Source of the DNA: Teichococcus coralli
GTDB lineage: Bacteria; Pseudomonadota; Alphaproteobacteria; Acetobacterales; Acetobacteraceae
DNA: 64,000 nt
NCBI RefSeq assembly: GCF_009829925.1
Contig: NZ_SNVJ01000001.1
Coordinates: 124,001 to 188,000, forward strand
Reading direction: 5' to 3'
Position 1 is the stretch's first letter. Every line of letters starts with the position of its first letter. The notes beneath the pieces are model-generated. The model had not been told where the DNA came from. It made no database searches and was given only the letters and a program-made list of their open reading frames with translations. The position numbers were made by a program, and so were the translations under genes. Positions 27,331-34,783 of the stretch are shown one piece after another.

Positions 27331-27373
27331 CGTGCCGGAGGGGGGCGTGCCGGAGGGGGGCGTGCCGGAGGGG
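27331..27373. repeat. 15-bp tandem repeat, about three copies
   Basis: The unit CGTGCCGGAGGGGGG occurs at 27331, 27346 and, with a shortened G-run, at 27361. It lies between the LysR stop (27384) and the start of the hypothetical gene at 27286. The G-runs make it prone to slippage. No coding role is evident. Confidence 0.85.
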
Positions 27374-27383
27374 CGCGAGCGGC

Positions 27384-28244
27384 TCAGCCGGGGCCGGCAT
27401 GCAGGCGGTTGGGATGGCGCAGCAGCGCCGCCACGAGGGCCGAGGGCAGCCGGTGCTGCGGCCCGGGGCCGATCACCACGAACTCGATCTGCCCGAGCTC
27501 CGGCAGGTGGCGGGAGGGCGGCAGCGGTGCGAGCCCCGGCGGAAGCAGGCGGGTGGAGTGCGGCGCCACGCCGAGCCCCGCCATCGCCGCCGCGCGCAGC
27601 CCGCTGAGGCTTGGGCTGGTGCAGGCCACGCGCCAGGTGCGGCCGGCCAGTTCCAGCGCCTGCAGCGCCAATGCGCGGGTGATGCTGGGCGGCGGGAAGA
27701 GCACCAGTGGCAAGGGCTGCGCCGGGTCCGGACGCAGGCCGGGGCGCCCCACCCAGGCAAGCTGCTCGCGCCAGGCGAAGGCGCCGCGGGGATCGCCCGC
27801 CCTGCGCTTGACCACGATGACGTCCAGCTCGCCGGCGTCGTAGCGCTCATAGAGCGTGCCGCTGAGACCGACCGTCAGTTCCAGGTCCACGCCGCTGTGC
27901 GCCTGGGTGAATTCGGCCAGCACCTCGGCCAGCCGGGCCGAGACGAAATCCTCCGAGGCGCCGAGCCGGATGCGGCCACGCAGATGCGCCCCGGCGAGGA
28001 AACGCTCCATGCGCTCGTTCGCCTCCAGCACGCCGCGCGCGAAGTCCACCAGCGCATCGCCGTCCGGCGTCAGGGCGACGGCGTGGGTGTCGCGCGCGAA
28101 AAGGGCGCGGCCCACCGCCGTCTCCAGCTTGCGGACATGTTGACTGACGGTGGACTGCCGCAGGCCAAGGCGCTGCGCCGCGCGGGTGAAGGAGCGCGTC
28201 TCGGCGACGGCCAGAAAGGAGCGGAGCGGCAGCGGCGGCAACAT
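27384..28244 (-). CDS. LysR family transcriptional regulator
   Basis: A 286-residue regulator. The N-terminal winged helix reads RSFLAVAETRSFTRAAQRLG, then QSTVSQHVRKLETAVGRALF, the standard LysR recognition helix. The C-terminal effector domain starts near residue 88 (GRIRLGASEDFVSARLAEVL). It diverges from the SBF-like symporter gene with 108 bases between the starts, the usual layout for direct control by a LysR protein. The region between holds repeats that could be its binding site. The effector is unknown but may be the symporter substrate. Confidence 0.92.
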   Translation of the reverse strand: MLPPLPLRSFLAVAETRSFTRAAQRLGLRQSTVSQHVRKLETAVGRALFARDTHAVALTPDGDALVDFARGVLEANERMERFLAGAHLRGRIRLGASEDFVSARLAEVLAEFTQAHSGVDLELTVGLSGTLYERYDAGELDVIVVKRRAGDPRGAFAWREQLAWVGRPGLRPDPAQPLPLVLFPPPSITRALALQALELAGRTWRVACTSPSLSGLRAAAMAGLGVAPHSTRLLPPGLAPLPPSRHLPELGQIEFVVIGPGPQHRLPSALVAALLRHPNRLHAGPG

Positions 28245-28251
28245 GACGCCC

Positions 28252-28280
28252 TGTTATCATGATTCATGTTGGCTGTTATC
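28252..28280. promoter_or_regulatory. Candidate operator between LysR and symporter genes
   Basis: TGTTATC occurs twice (28252-28258 and 28274-28280), 22 bases apart or about two helical turns. The palindrome ATCATGAT lies at 28256-28263. The block sits just upstream of the LysR start within the divergent spacer, where a LysR protein would act. Confidence 0.4.
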
Positions 28281-28352
28281 CCTGGTCATTCTCTGGCGGA
28301 ATAGCGCGGCGGGGCTTAACCCGGAGGGACCCGCAAGTCCGGAAAAACCGCC

Positions 28353-29354
28353 ATGGCCCTCCGCCTTCCCAAGCCGCCGCTGGACCCTTTCCTGGTGATG
28401 CTGGCGGCGGCGGTGGCGCTGGCGGCGCTGCTGCCGGCGCGCGGCACCGGCGCGGCGGCGCTGGGGCACGCCACCTCGGCCGCCGTGGCGTTGCTGTTCT
28501 TCCTCTACGGCACCCGGCTGGCGCCACGGAACCTGCTGGAGGGGCTGCTGCACTGGCGCCTCCAGGCGCTGGTCTTCCTGGCGACCTACCTGCTCTTCCC
28601 GCTGCTCGGCCTGGCCATCACCGCCGTGGCGGCGGCCTTCATGCCGCCGGCCCTGGCGCTGGGGCTGATGTTCATCTGCGTGCTGCCCTCCACGGTGCAG
28701 TCCTCCATCGCCTTCACCTCCATCGCGCGTGGCAACGTGCCGGCGGCGCTCTGCGCGGCGACGCTCTCCAACCTCGCCGGCATGGTGCTGACGCCGCTGC
28801 TCACCGCCCTGCTGCTGCGCACGGGGCATGGCGGCTTCAGCGCCGGGGCGCTCCATGACATCGCGCTGCACCTGCTGCTGCCCTTCGCGGCTGGCCAGGC
28901 GGTGCGGCCCCTCGCCGGACGCTGGCTGCAGCGGCACAAGGCGCTGACCAGCCTGGTGGACCGCGGCTCGATCCTGCTGGTGATCTATGGCGCCTTCAGC
29001 GAGGGCATGGTGGCAGGCATCTGGGGGCAGATCACGCCCACCGCGCTGGCCGCCATCACGATCCTGGACTCGGTGCTGCTGGCGGCGGTGCTGGGCGCCA
29101 CGCTGCTGGCCAGCCGCCGCCTCGGCCTGAGCCGGGCCGACGAGGTGGTGGCGGTGTTCTGCGGCTCCAAGAAGAGCATCGCCAGCGGCATCCCGATGGC
29201 CAACATCCTCTTTCCCGGCGACATGGTCGGCATGATCGTGCTGCCGGTCATGCTGTTCCACCAGATCCAGCTCTTCGTCTGCGCCACCCTCGCCCGGCGC
29301 TACGCGCGGCATGCCGGGCCGGCGGCCGCGCCGGTGCCGGCACCGGCCGAATAG
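28353..29354 (+). CDS. Bile acid:sodium symporter family protein, SBF-like (YfeH type)
   Basis: A 333-residue membrane protein with about ten hydrophobic helices. ALLFFLYGTRLAPRNLLEGL and LMFICVLPSTVQSSIAFTS match the SBF_like (PF13593) group, and a second conserved crossing reads FCGSKKSIASGIPMANILF. Members transport organic anions with Na+. Bile acids are unlikely here, and a small carboxylate is plausible. ATG 28353 has GGAAAA upstream. The divergent LysR gene probably controls it. Confidence 0.88.
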   Translation: MALRLPKPPLDPFLVMLAAAVALAALLPARGTGAAALGHATSAAVALLFFLYGTRLAPRNLLEGLLHWRLQALVFLATYLLFPLLGLAITAVAAAFMPPALALGLMFICVLPSTVQSSIAFTSIARGNVPAALCAATLSNLAGMVLTPLLTALLLRTGHGGFSAGALHDIALHLLLPFAAGQAVRPLAGRWLQRHKALTSLVDRGSILLVIYGAFSEGMVAGIWGQITPTALAAITILDSVLLAAVLGATLLASRRLGLSRADEVVAVFCGSKKSIASGIPMANILFPGDMVGMIVLPVMLFHQIQLFVCATLARRYARHAGPAAAPVPAPAE

Positions 29355-29358
29355 CGGC

Positions 29359-29757
29359 TCAGCCGCCCTCCAGCAGGGCGCGGAGCGCGGCGAGGTCGCG
29401 CTCCATCCAGGCCGCATCCTCGGCGAACTTCTCCGCCGACATGCCGGGCTGCCGGAACAGGGTGAGCATGACCTCCGCGCCCTCGCCATTCGCCACGACG
29501 CGCAGGGGCACCGCGATCTCGGGGCCGGTGGCGGTGTCCACGAAGTGGTCCATCACGCCGAAGTCGTTGCGGGGCGTGAAGCGAATGCGCACCGGCCCTT
29601 CCGGACCTTCGGCGCGCCAGGTGTCGCCCTCCCGCCGCAGCCCGGCCTGGCTGAGCCCGGAAGCCCATCGGCGGAAATCCTCCGGCCGCCAGATGGCCTC
29701 GTAGACCGCGCGCCAGTTCCGCGCGATGGCGATGCTGATGGTTCGCGCCTCAAGCAT
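29359..29757 (-). CDS. SRPBCC (START/AHSA1-like) domain protein
   Basis: A 132-residue single-domain protein of the Bet v1-like SRPBCC fold. It opens with the common pattern ARTISIAIARNWRAVYEAIW, has the strand FTPRNDFGVMDHFVD and ends in a long amphipathic helix (AEKFAEDAAWMERDLAALRA). Such proteins bind hydrophobic ligands; the role here is unknown. ATG 29757 is supported by GGAGGG 5 bases upstream. It converges on the symporter gene, with stops 4 bases apart. Confidence 0.85.
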   Translation of the reverse strand: MLEARTISIAIARNWRAVYEAIWRPEDFRRWASGLSQAGLRREGDTWRAEGPEGPVRIRFTPRNDFGVMDHFVDTATGPEIAVPLRVVANGEGAEVMLTLFRQPGMSAEKFAEDAAWMERDLAALRALLEGG

Positions 29758-29899
29758 GGGCCGCCCTCCTCTCCCGCTGCTTCGGCGGCCATTGTCGCCC
29801 ATCCGCCGCCCAGGACAATGGCAGGTGCTCGCTGCGCGGCGCATGGTGGCGGGCCATGGGCACTGGACCGGCCGCGCAACCTCCGCGCATCCTTTCCGC

Positions 29900-31186
29900 A
29901 TGACGAACCCCGCCGATCTTCCCGCCGCCGAGGCCGCCCGCCGCATCGCCGCCGGCCGCCTCGCTCCCGCCGAGCTGGTGGAGGCCTGCCTGGACCGCAT
30001 CGCCACGCGCGAGCCGGTGGTCCGCGCCTTCAGCAGCCTCGACCCCGCCCTGCCCCGCCGCGCCGCCGCCCGCCCGCCAGGCGGTCCGCTGGGTGGTCCG
30101 CCGGGAGGTCCGCTTGGCGGGCTGCCGATCGGCGTGAAGGACGTGCTGGACACCGCCGACCTGCCCTCCGAATACGGTTCGCCGATCTGGGCCGGGCACC
30201 GGCCGCGCGCCGATGCCTCCGCCGTGGCGCTGACCCGCGCGGCCGGCGGCATCGTCATGGGCAAGACGGTGACGACCGAGTTCGCCACCCGCCACCCCGG
30301 CCCCACCAGCAACCCGCACGACCCCGCCCGCACGCCCGGCGGCTCCAGCCAGGGCTCGGCGGCCGGCGTGGCGGCGGGCTTCTTTCCGCTCGCCTTCGGC
30401 ACCCAGACCGCCGGCTCCGTGCTGCGCCCGGCCGCCTATTGCGGCGTGACCGGCTTCAAGCCCTCCTTCGGCCTGATCCACCGCGCCGGCATGAAGGTGA
30501 TGAGCGAAAGCCTCGACACCATCGGCATGTTCGGCCGCACCGTGGAGGATTGCGCGCTCTTCGCCGGCGCCCTGACGCGGCTCGACCTCGGCGCCCGCGC
30601 CGGGAGCGCGCCCCGCGTCGCCCTCTGCTTCGGCCCTGGCGAGGCGGAGCTCAGCCCGGACAGCCTCGCCCGCATCGAGGCGGTGGCGGAGCGCTGCGCC
30701 CGCGCCGGCGCGCAGGTGACGCGCATCCCCCTGCCCCCGGCCCTCCAGGCGGTGGCGCAGGCGCATCCGGTGGTGATGAACGGCGAGACGGTGCACGCCC
30801 TGGCCTGGGAACGCGCCACCGCCCGCGCGCTGATCTCCCCCGTGCTGAACGAGCGGCTGGACGAGGCGGCTGCCCGGCCCGCTTCCGCGCTGATCGCCGC
30901 CCGCGCCGCCTTCGCCGAGGGTCGGAAGGCCTTCCGCGCCCTGATGGACAGCTTCGACGTGCTGCTGACCGCCGCCGCGCCCTCCGAGGCGCCAATCGGG
31001 CTGGACGCCACCGGCGACCCGGCCTGCAACGCGCTCTGGACCGCCCTGCACGGCCCCTGCATCAGCCTGCCCGCGGGCACCGGCGCGGCGGGAATGCCGC
31101 TCGGCGTGCAGCTCGTGGCGCCCTTTGGGGAAGACGCGGCGCTGCTCGGATGGGCGCGTTGGGTGGAAGACGTCATCGCCGGCTGA
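29900..31186 (+). CDS. Amidase family protein
   Basis: A 428-residue amidase-signature enzyme that hydrolyses carboxamides. The Ser-cisSer-Lys triad is visible: Lys in PIGVKDVLDTADLPSE, the cis-Ser in GGSSQGSAAGVAAGF and the nucleophile Ser in GTQTAGSVLRPAAYCG. An unusual Gly-Pro-Leu repeat (GGPLGGPPGGPLGGLP, DNA about 30078-30125) expands the loop just before the Lys motif. No partner subunits of the GatCAB type are nearby, so it is a stand-alone amidase. ATG 29900 fits the usual N-terminus TNPADLPAAEAARRIAAG. Confidence 0.9.
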   Translation: MTNPADLPAAEAARRIAAGRLAPAELVEACLDRIATREPVVRAFSSLDPALPRRAAARPPGGPLGGPPGGPLGGLPIGVKDVLDTADLPSEYGSPIWAGHRPRADASAVALTRAAGGIVMGKTVTTEFATRHPGPTSNPHDPARTPGGSSQGSAAGVAAGFFPLAFGTQTAGSVLRPAAYCGVTGFKPSFGLIHRAGMKVMSESLDTIGMFGRTVEDCALFAGALTRLDLGARAGSAPRVALCFGPGEAELSPDSLARIEAVAERCARAGAQVTRIPLPPALQAVAQAHPVVMNGETVHALAWERATARALISPVLNERLDEAAARPASALIAARAAFAEGRKAFRALMDSFDVLLTAAAPSEAPIGLDATGDPACNALWTALHGPCISLPAGTGAAGMPLGVQLVAPFGEDAALLGWARWVEDVIAG

Positions 31187-31199
31187 AACGCATGAAAAG

Positions 31200-31235
31200 A
31201 GTCCGGGGGACGGAATTCCCCCGGACTTTCATCTT
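31200..31235 (+). terminator. Terminator after amidase gene
   Basis: AGTCCGGGGGA (31200-31210) pairs with TCCCCCGGACT (31217-31227) around a 6-base loop, followed by TTTCATCTTCTGTTT. It lies 14 bases after the amidase stop. The flanking AAAAG on the other side may let it work in both directions. Confidence 0.75.
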
Positions 31236-31299
31236 CTGTTTGTCGGTTTCAGGCGCGTGCGCGCCGCTGGCGCGGGGCTTCGAAAGAGAAATTTGGGGG

Positions 31300-31320
31300 G
31301 TCGAACGCACTGCGTTCGAC
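31300..31320. terminator. 21-base palindrome at the end of the alcohol dehydrogenase gene
   Basis: GTCGAACGCA and TGCGTTCGAC form a perfect 10-bp inverted repeat around a single central C. It lies 25 bases past the alcohol dehydrogenase stop on the minus strand, followed there by CCCCCCAAATTTC. A one-base loop is too tight for a simple hairpin tip, so pairing would open to about 8 bp. It may be a terminator, an extragenic repeat or a protein site. Confidence 0.5.
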
Positions 31321-31344
31321 GGGAATTCCTTCCCCCGACTTTTC

Positions 31345-32403
31345 TCAGGCCGCCGTCAGCACCACGCGCCCGCGCACCTTGCCGTCCTTCAGGCGGTTCA
31401 GCACGTTGTTGACCTCGCTCGCCGGCTCGGTGCTCACCGGCAGCGGCGAGAGCTTGCCCTTCTGGGCCAGCTCCACCACCTCGCGCAGCTCCTGCGGGTT
31501 GCCGACATAGCTGCCCTGGATGGTGATGGCCTTGGTGGGCATGATCGGCAGCGGGATGCTCAGCTCGCCGCCGAACAGCCCGACCTGGATCAGCTTGCCG
31601 CCCTTCACCAGCGCGTCGAAGGAGAAGCGCGCGGTGCTGGTGCCGTTGACGAGGTCGATGATCGCCTCGACCGGGCCGCCGCAGGCGCCGATGATGCGGG
31701 CGGCGGTGTCCTCGCTCTCGGCCAGCACGGTGTCGGTCGCGCCGGCCTGCTTCGCGGTTTCCAGCTTGTCGGCCGCGACGTCCACCACGCAGATGCGCTT
31801 GTGGCCGAGCGCCTTCAGGATCTCGATGGCGTTGAGGCCGAGCCCGCCGGCGCCGACGACGACGATCGGCTTGTCGGCCGGCAAGGGCATCACCTTGCGG
31901 ATGGCGGAATAGACGGTGATGCCGGAACAGGCGTAGGTCGCCGCCACCTCGGGCCTGATGCCGTCGAAGGCCACCAGGTGGCGCGGGCTGCGGGCGATCA
32001 CGTGCGAGGCGTAGCCGCCGTTCTGGAACACGCCGATGCTGCGCGCCGCCACGGCGCAGAGGTTGTCGTTGCCGGCCTGGCAGCGGTCGCACTTGCCGCA
32101 GCCGAGCCAGGGGAAGACGACGCGCATGTCGCCGGGGGAGACGCCCTTGGCCTCGGGGCCGAGCTTCACCACCTTTCCGACCACCTCGTGGCCCATGGCC
32201 AGCGGCAGCGTCACGCCGCGGTCGGCGAGCGACAGCTTGCCGCGGCTGCCCATGTCGTAGCTGCCTTCCCAGATATGCAGGTCCGAGTGGCAAACGCCGC
32301 AATGCGTCACCTCGACCAGCACCTCCTCGCCGGTCAGCTCCGGCAGCGGCAGCTCGATGTTCTGGAGCGGTGCTCCCGCTTCCACGACGGCCCAGCCACG
32401 CAT
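31345..32403 (-). CDS. Zinc-dependent alcohol dehydrogenase
   Basis: A 352-residue medium-chain dehydrogenase oxidising alcohols or reducing aldehydes with NAD(P). The catalytic zinc ligands are Cys in THCGVCHSDLHIWEG and the His/Glu of GHEVVGKVVKLG. The structural zinc cluster is GCGKCDRCQAGNDNLC. The cofactor loop is VVGAGGLGLNAIEILKALG. It is closest in style to AdhP/AdhA-type enzymes, but with LGCGKCDRCQAG the substrate is not fixed. A very strong ribosome binding site (GGAAGGAGGAA) precedes ATG 32403. It is convergent with the amidase gene. Confidence 0.92.
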   Translation of the reverse strand: MRGWAVVEAGAPLQNIELPLPELTGEEVLVEVTHCGVCHSDLHIWEGSYDMGSRGKLSLADRGVTLPLAMGHEVVGKVVKLGPEAKGVSPGDMRVVFPWLGCGKCDRCQAGNDNLCAVAARSIGVFQNGGYASHVIARSPRHLVAFDGIRPEVAATYACSGITVYSAIRKVMPLPADKPIVVVGAGGLGLNAIEILKALGHKRICVVDVAADKLETAKQAGATDTVLAESEDTAARIIGACGGPVEAIIDLVNGTSTARFSFDALVKGGKLIQVGLFGGELSIPLPIMPTKAITIQGSYVGNPQELREVVELAQKGKLSPLPVSTEPASEVNNVLNRLKDGKVRGRVVLTAA

Positions 32404-32483
32404 GGCGTTCCTCCTTCCCTTTGATGCGGAAAGGGGAAACCCTGCGGCGGCCGCGGTCAAGACCACCGTGGCGAAAACCCGCG

Positions 32484-33563
32484 TCAGCGGCGCGTGACGT
32501 CGGCGCTGGGACGGGTGGCGGTCAGTGCCCGGCGGATCTCGGCCTCGGCCCTGGCCAGCTCCTTGGTGGCCTGCTGGCGGGTGGCGCGGCCCTCCTCGGC
32601 GATGCGCAGGCTGTCCTCCAGCGTGGACACCAGGGCGGCATTGGCCTGCTGCACGGCGGCCAGGTCGAAGACGCCGCGCTCCAGCTCGACCCGCGCCTCG
32701 GCATTCCCCTGGCGCAGCGTCTCGGCATTGGCGGTGAGCAGCCGGTTGGTCAAATCCGTCGCGGCGCGCACCGCCTCGCCGGCCTCGCGCATGGTCTGGA
32801 TGGCCAGCGCCTGGGCGAGCTGGGTACGCCAGAGCGGCACGGTATTGGCCAGCACCGAGAGGATCTTGGCGGCCAGCGCCTTGTCGTTCTCCTGAATCAG
32901 CCGCAGGCCGGGCAGCGCCTGCATGGCCACCTGGCGCGTCAGCCGCAGGTCGTGCACGCGGCGGTCCAGCTCGTCGCGCGCGGCGCGCAGGTCGCGCAGC
33001 TTCTGCGGCGCCAGGGTGTCCTCCGGGTCGGTGGCGGCGCGCTCGGCGGCGGGGATCGCCTCGGCGTCGGTGCGCGCCAGCACCACCTCGCCGGCGGCGA
33101 TGTGCTCGGCGAGGGCATGGAACCAGTCGAGCGTCGCCGCATAGAGGCGCTCCAGCCGCTCAACATCCTCCAGCAGGCGCGTGCGGTGGGTGTCGAGCTT
33201 GTCGCCCACCGTCTCGATCTGCCCGCGCACGCCCTCGTAGCGCTGGATGATGGCCATGGCCTCGGCCTTGCCGCGCCCGAGCAGGCGCGACAGGAAGCCG
33301 CGCTTCTCGCTGAGCTGCGTCACGTCGAAGCCGCGCAGCGTGGCGAGCAGGCCGGACAGCGCCTCGCCCGCCTCGCCGGTCGTCTGGTTGCGCGCGGCGC
33401 CGAGCATGGCGTCCGCCGCGGCGGCGGCGCGGTTCTGTGCGTCGGCGCCAAAGCGCAGGATGGTGGCGGGATCGGAGAGGTCGATGGAGGAGGCCAGCGA
33501 ATCCACCTTCTCCGCCGGCACGCCGCGATCCGTCGCGCTGTCGGCCAGTTGGTCGGAACTCAT
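32484..33563 (-). CDS. Toxic anion resistance protein TelA family
   Basis: A 359-residue, largely helical cytoplasmic protein of the TelA/YaaN family (PF05816), named after tellurite resistance, with no known enzyme activity. The central core LGRGKAEAMAIIQRYEGVRG is typical, followed by long coiled-coil stretches (LRAARDELDRRVHDLRLTRQ) and LIQENDKALAAKILSVLANT. The start overlaps the XpaC-like stop in ATGA. It is the third gene of a three-gene operon, the usual TelA neighbour arrangement. Confidence 0.92.
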   Translation of the reverse strand: MSSDQLADSATDRGVPAEKVDSLASSIDLSDPATILRFGADAQNRAAAAADAMLGAARNQTTGEAGEALSGLLATLRGFDVTQLSEKRGFLSRLLGRGKAEAMAIIQRYEGVRGQIETVGDKLDTHRTRLLEDVERLERLYAATLDWFHALAEHIAAGEVVLARTDAEAIPAAERAATDPEDTLAPQKLRDLRAARDELDRRVHDLRLTRQVAMQALPGLRLIQENDKALAAKILSVLANTVPLWRTQLAQALAIQTMREAGEAVRAATDLTNRLLTANAETLRQGNAEARVELERGVFDLAAVQQANAALVSTLEDSLRIAEEGRATRQQATKELARAEAEIRRALTATRPSADVTRR

Positions 33564-34303
33564 GCGTAACCCTCCTCGCGCAGCCGGTCGGCCAGCACCT
33601 TCACCTGGATCTCCAGCGCCGCGCTCTCCTCGGCGCGAATGCGGTCGCGCAGCGCGGTGCTGCCGCGCGCCATGTCCTCCACCAGCCGGGACAGGCTTTC
33701 CGGCGGCTCGGCGCCAAGCCTGAGGCGTGCGTCGATGCGCTCCAGACCGTCAAGCTGGAGGTTGAGGAAGCGCCGCGCCTCGCTTCCCGCCTCCGGCCGC
33801 CGTGCCATCTCCAGGAGCAGCTCGTGCAGGGCGGCCAGCGCGGGACGCAGCCGGGCATCGGCGCTCGCCAGCGCGGCGAGACGCATCCGGGGCGTCGCCA
33901 GGAGGTCGGCAGGGGGTGCGGAAGCAGCCTTCGGCGGCGACTGTGGCATTGGCGGCTCCACTTCCGCCGGCTCGGCGTTGGCATAAAGCAGCCGGGTGCC
34001 GAAATAGGCCATGGCGCCAAACACCACGGCCGCAACCGGCGCGACATGCCCCGCCGTGCCGGCGATCATTCCGGTGGCCGCGCCCACCAGCAGCCCGGCA
34101 GAACGCGCGTGGCCGCGCCGGAGCTTGCGGATGGCGAGCGCGAGCAGGCCGAGCCCCAGCAACGTGCCCAGGATCGGCTTCGGCGCGCCGCCGATCAGGC
34201 TGAACAGCAGCGCCGGCACCAGCGGCAGGGCGGCGAGCACCAGCAGCGCCCCGCGAAGCTGGCGGAACTGCAGCCGGAGCTGCTCCAGGATGCCCGTCTC
34301 CAT
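33560..34303 (-). CDS. XpaC-like (5-bromo-4-chloroindolyl phosphate hydrolysis) membrane protein
   Basis: A 247-residue protein. Two hydrophobic hairpins occupy about residues 17-45 and 60-95 (LLVLAALPLVPALLFSLIGG; LLVGAATGMIAGTAGHVAPV). A cytoplasmic helical domain (RMRLAALASADARLRPALAA to the end) follows. Family members (PF10112) are encoded beside telA. The name comes from an indirect Bacillus phenotype, and no hydrolase motif is visible. Its ATG shares a base with the stop of the upstream gene (TGATG), and its stop overlaps telA. Confidence 0.82.
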   Translation of the reverse strand: METGILEQLRLQFRQLRGALLVLAALPLVPALLFSLIGGAPKPILGTLLGLGLLALAIRKLRRGHARSAGLLVGAATGMIAGTAGHVAPVAAVVFGAMAYFGTRLLYANAEPAEVEPPMPQSPPKAASAPPADLLATPRMRLAALASADARLRPALAALHELLLEMARRPEAGSEARRFLNLQLDGLERIDARLRLGAEPPESLSRLVEDMARGSTALRDRIRAEESAALEIQVKVLADRLREEGYA

Positions 34304-34704
34304 CACGAGAACATTCCGACAAGCGCCTGGAAGAAGGCGAGGATGGCGACGAGCCAGAGCGAACAGCCCAGCAGGGCGAACCCGCCGATCCGGCGCAGCG
34401 TCTCGCCCCGCCCGGGCCAGCCGGGGGCGGCATCCGGGCCGCCGGCAGGGCGCGGGCGGTGCCAGCCACGCGGCGCGGACATGCCCGCGTTCCGGCGCGG
34501 GTTCCATGGGCCGGGCTGCTCCGCCCAGGGGCCGCTGGCCGAATCATTGTTCCGGCCTTCCCTGCGGCCCCAGGGATCCAGCCGCGGATCCAGCCGCGGA
34601 TCCGGCCGCTCGGGCCCGGCGGCACGCGGCGCGGCGCCCCCGTCCGGTGGCGACATGCCCGGGCCATCCGGCCGGCCCAACGGCGGGGAAGAGGCTTGTT
34701 CCAT
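34303..34704 (-). CDS. Proline-rich protein with C-terminal membrane anchor
   Basis: A 133-residue protein that is the first gene of the XpaC-TelA operon. Most of it is Pro/Gly/Arg-rich and disordered, including a short RPDPRLDPRLDP repeat. The final helix (IGGFALLGCSLWLVAILAFF) anchors it. It overlaps the XpaC start by one base (TGATG), so it is almost certainly translated. No family is recognised. The repeat DNA (three GGATCC-centred copies, 34574-34606) shares a 21-base identity with 37647-37667 upstream of the BenE-like gene. Confidence 0.72.
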   Translation of the reverse strand: MEQASSPPLGRPDGPGMSPPDGGAAPRAAGPERPDPRLDPRLDPWGRREGRNNDSASGPWAEQPGPWNPRRNAGMSAPRGWHRPRPAGGPDAAPGWPGRGETLRRIGGFALLGCSLWLVAILAFFQALVGMFS

Positions 34705-34783
34705 GCCCTCCAGATTGCCCCTTAGCCACCCGCAATCAAGCGGCGCGGAACCTGGGCGTTGCCCCAGCCGCCGCGCCGGCGGC

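Noticed and set aside
27331..27375. Short direct repeats considered as a CRISPR array
   Set aside because: Units are 15 bases in direct tandem with no spacers and no cas genes nearby.
29311..32424. Very long plus-strand open frame of more than 1000 codons
   Set aside because: It spans the SRPBCC gene, the amidase (out of frame), two palindromes and the alcohol dehydrogenase antisense; low-complexity Arg/Ala/Gly composition shows it is a GC artefact.
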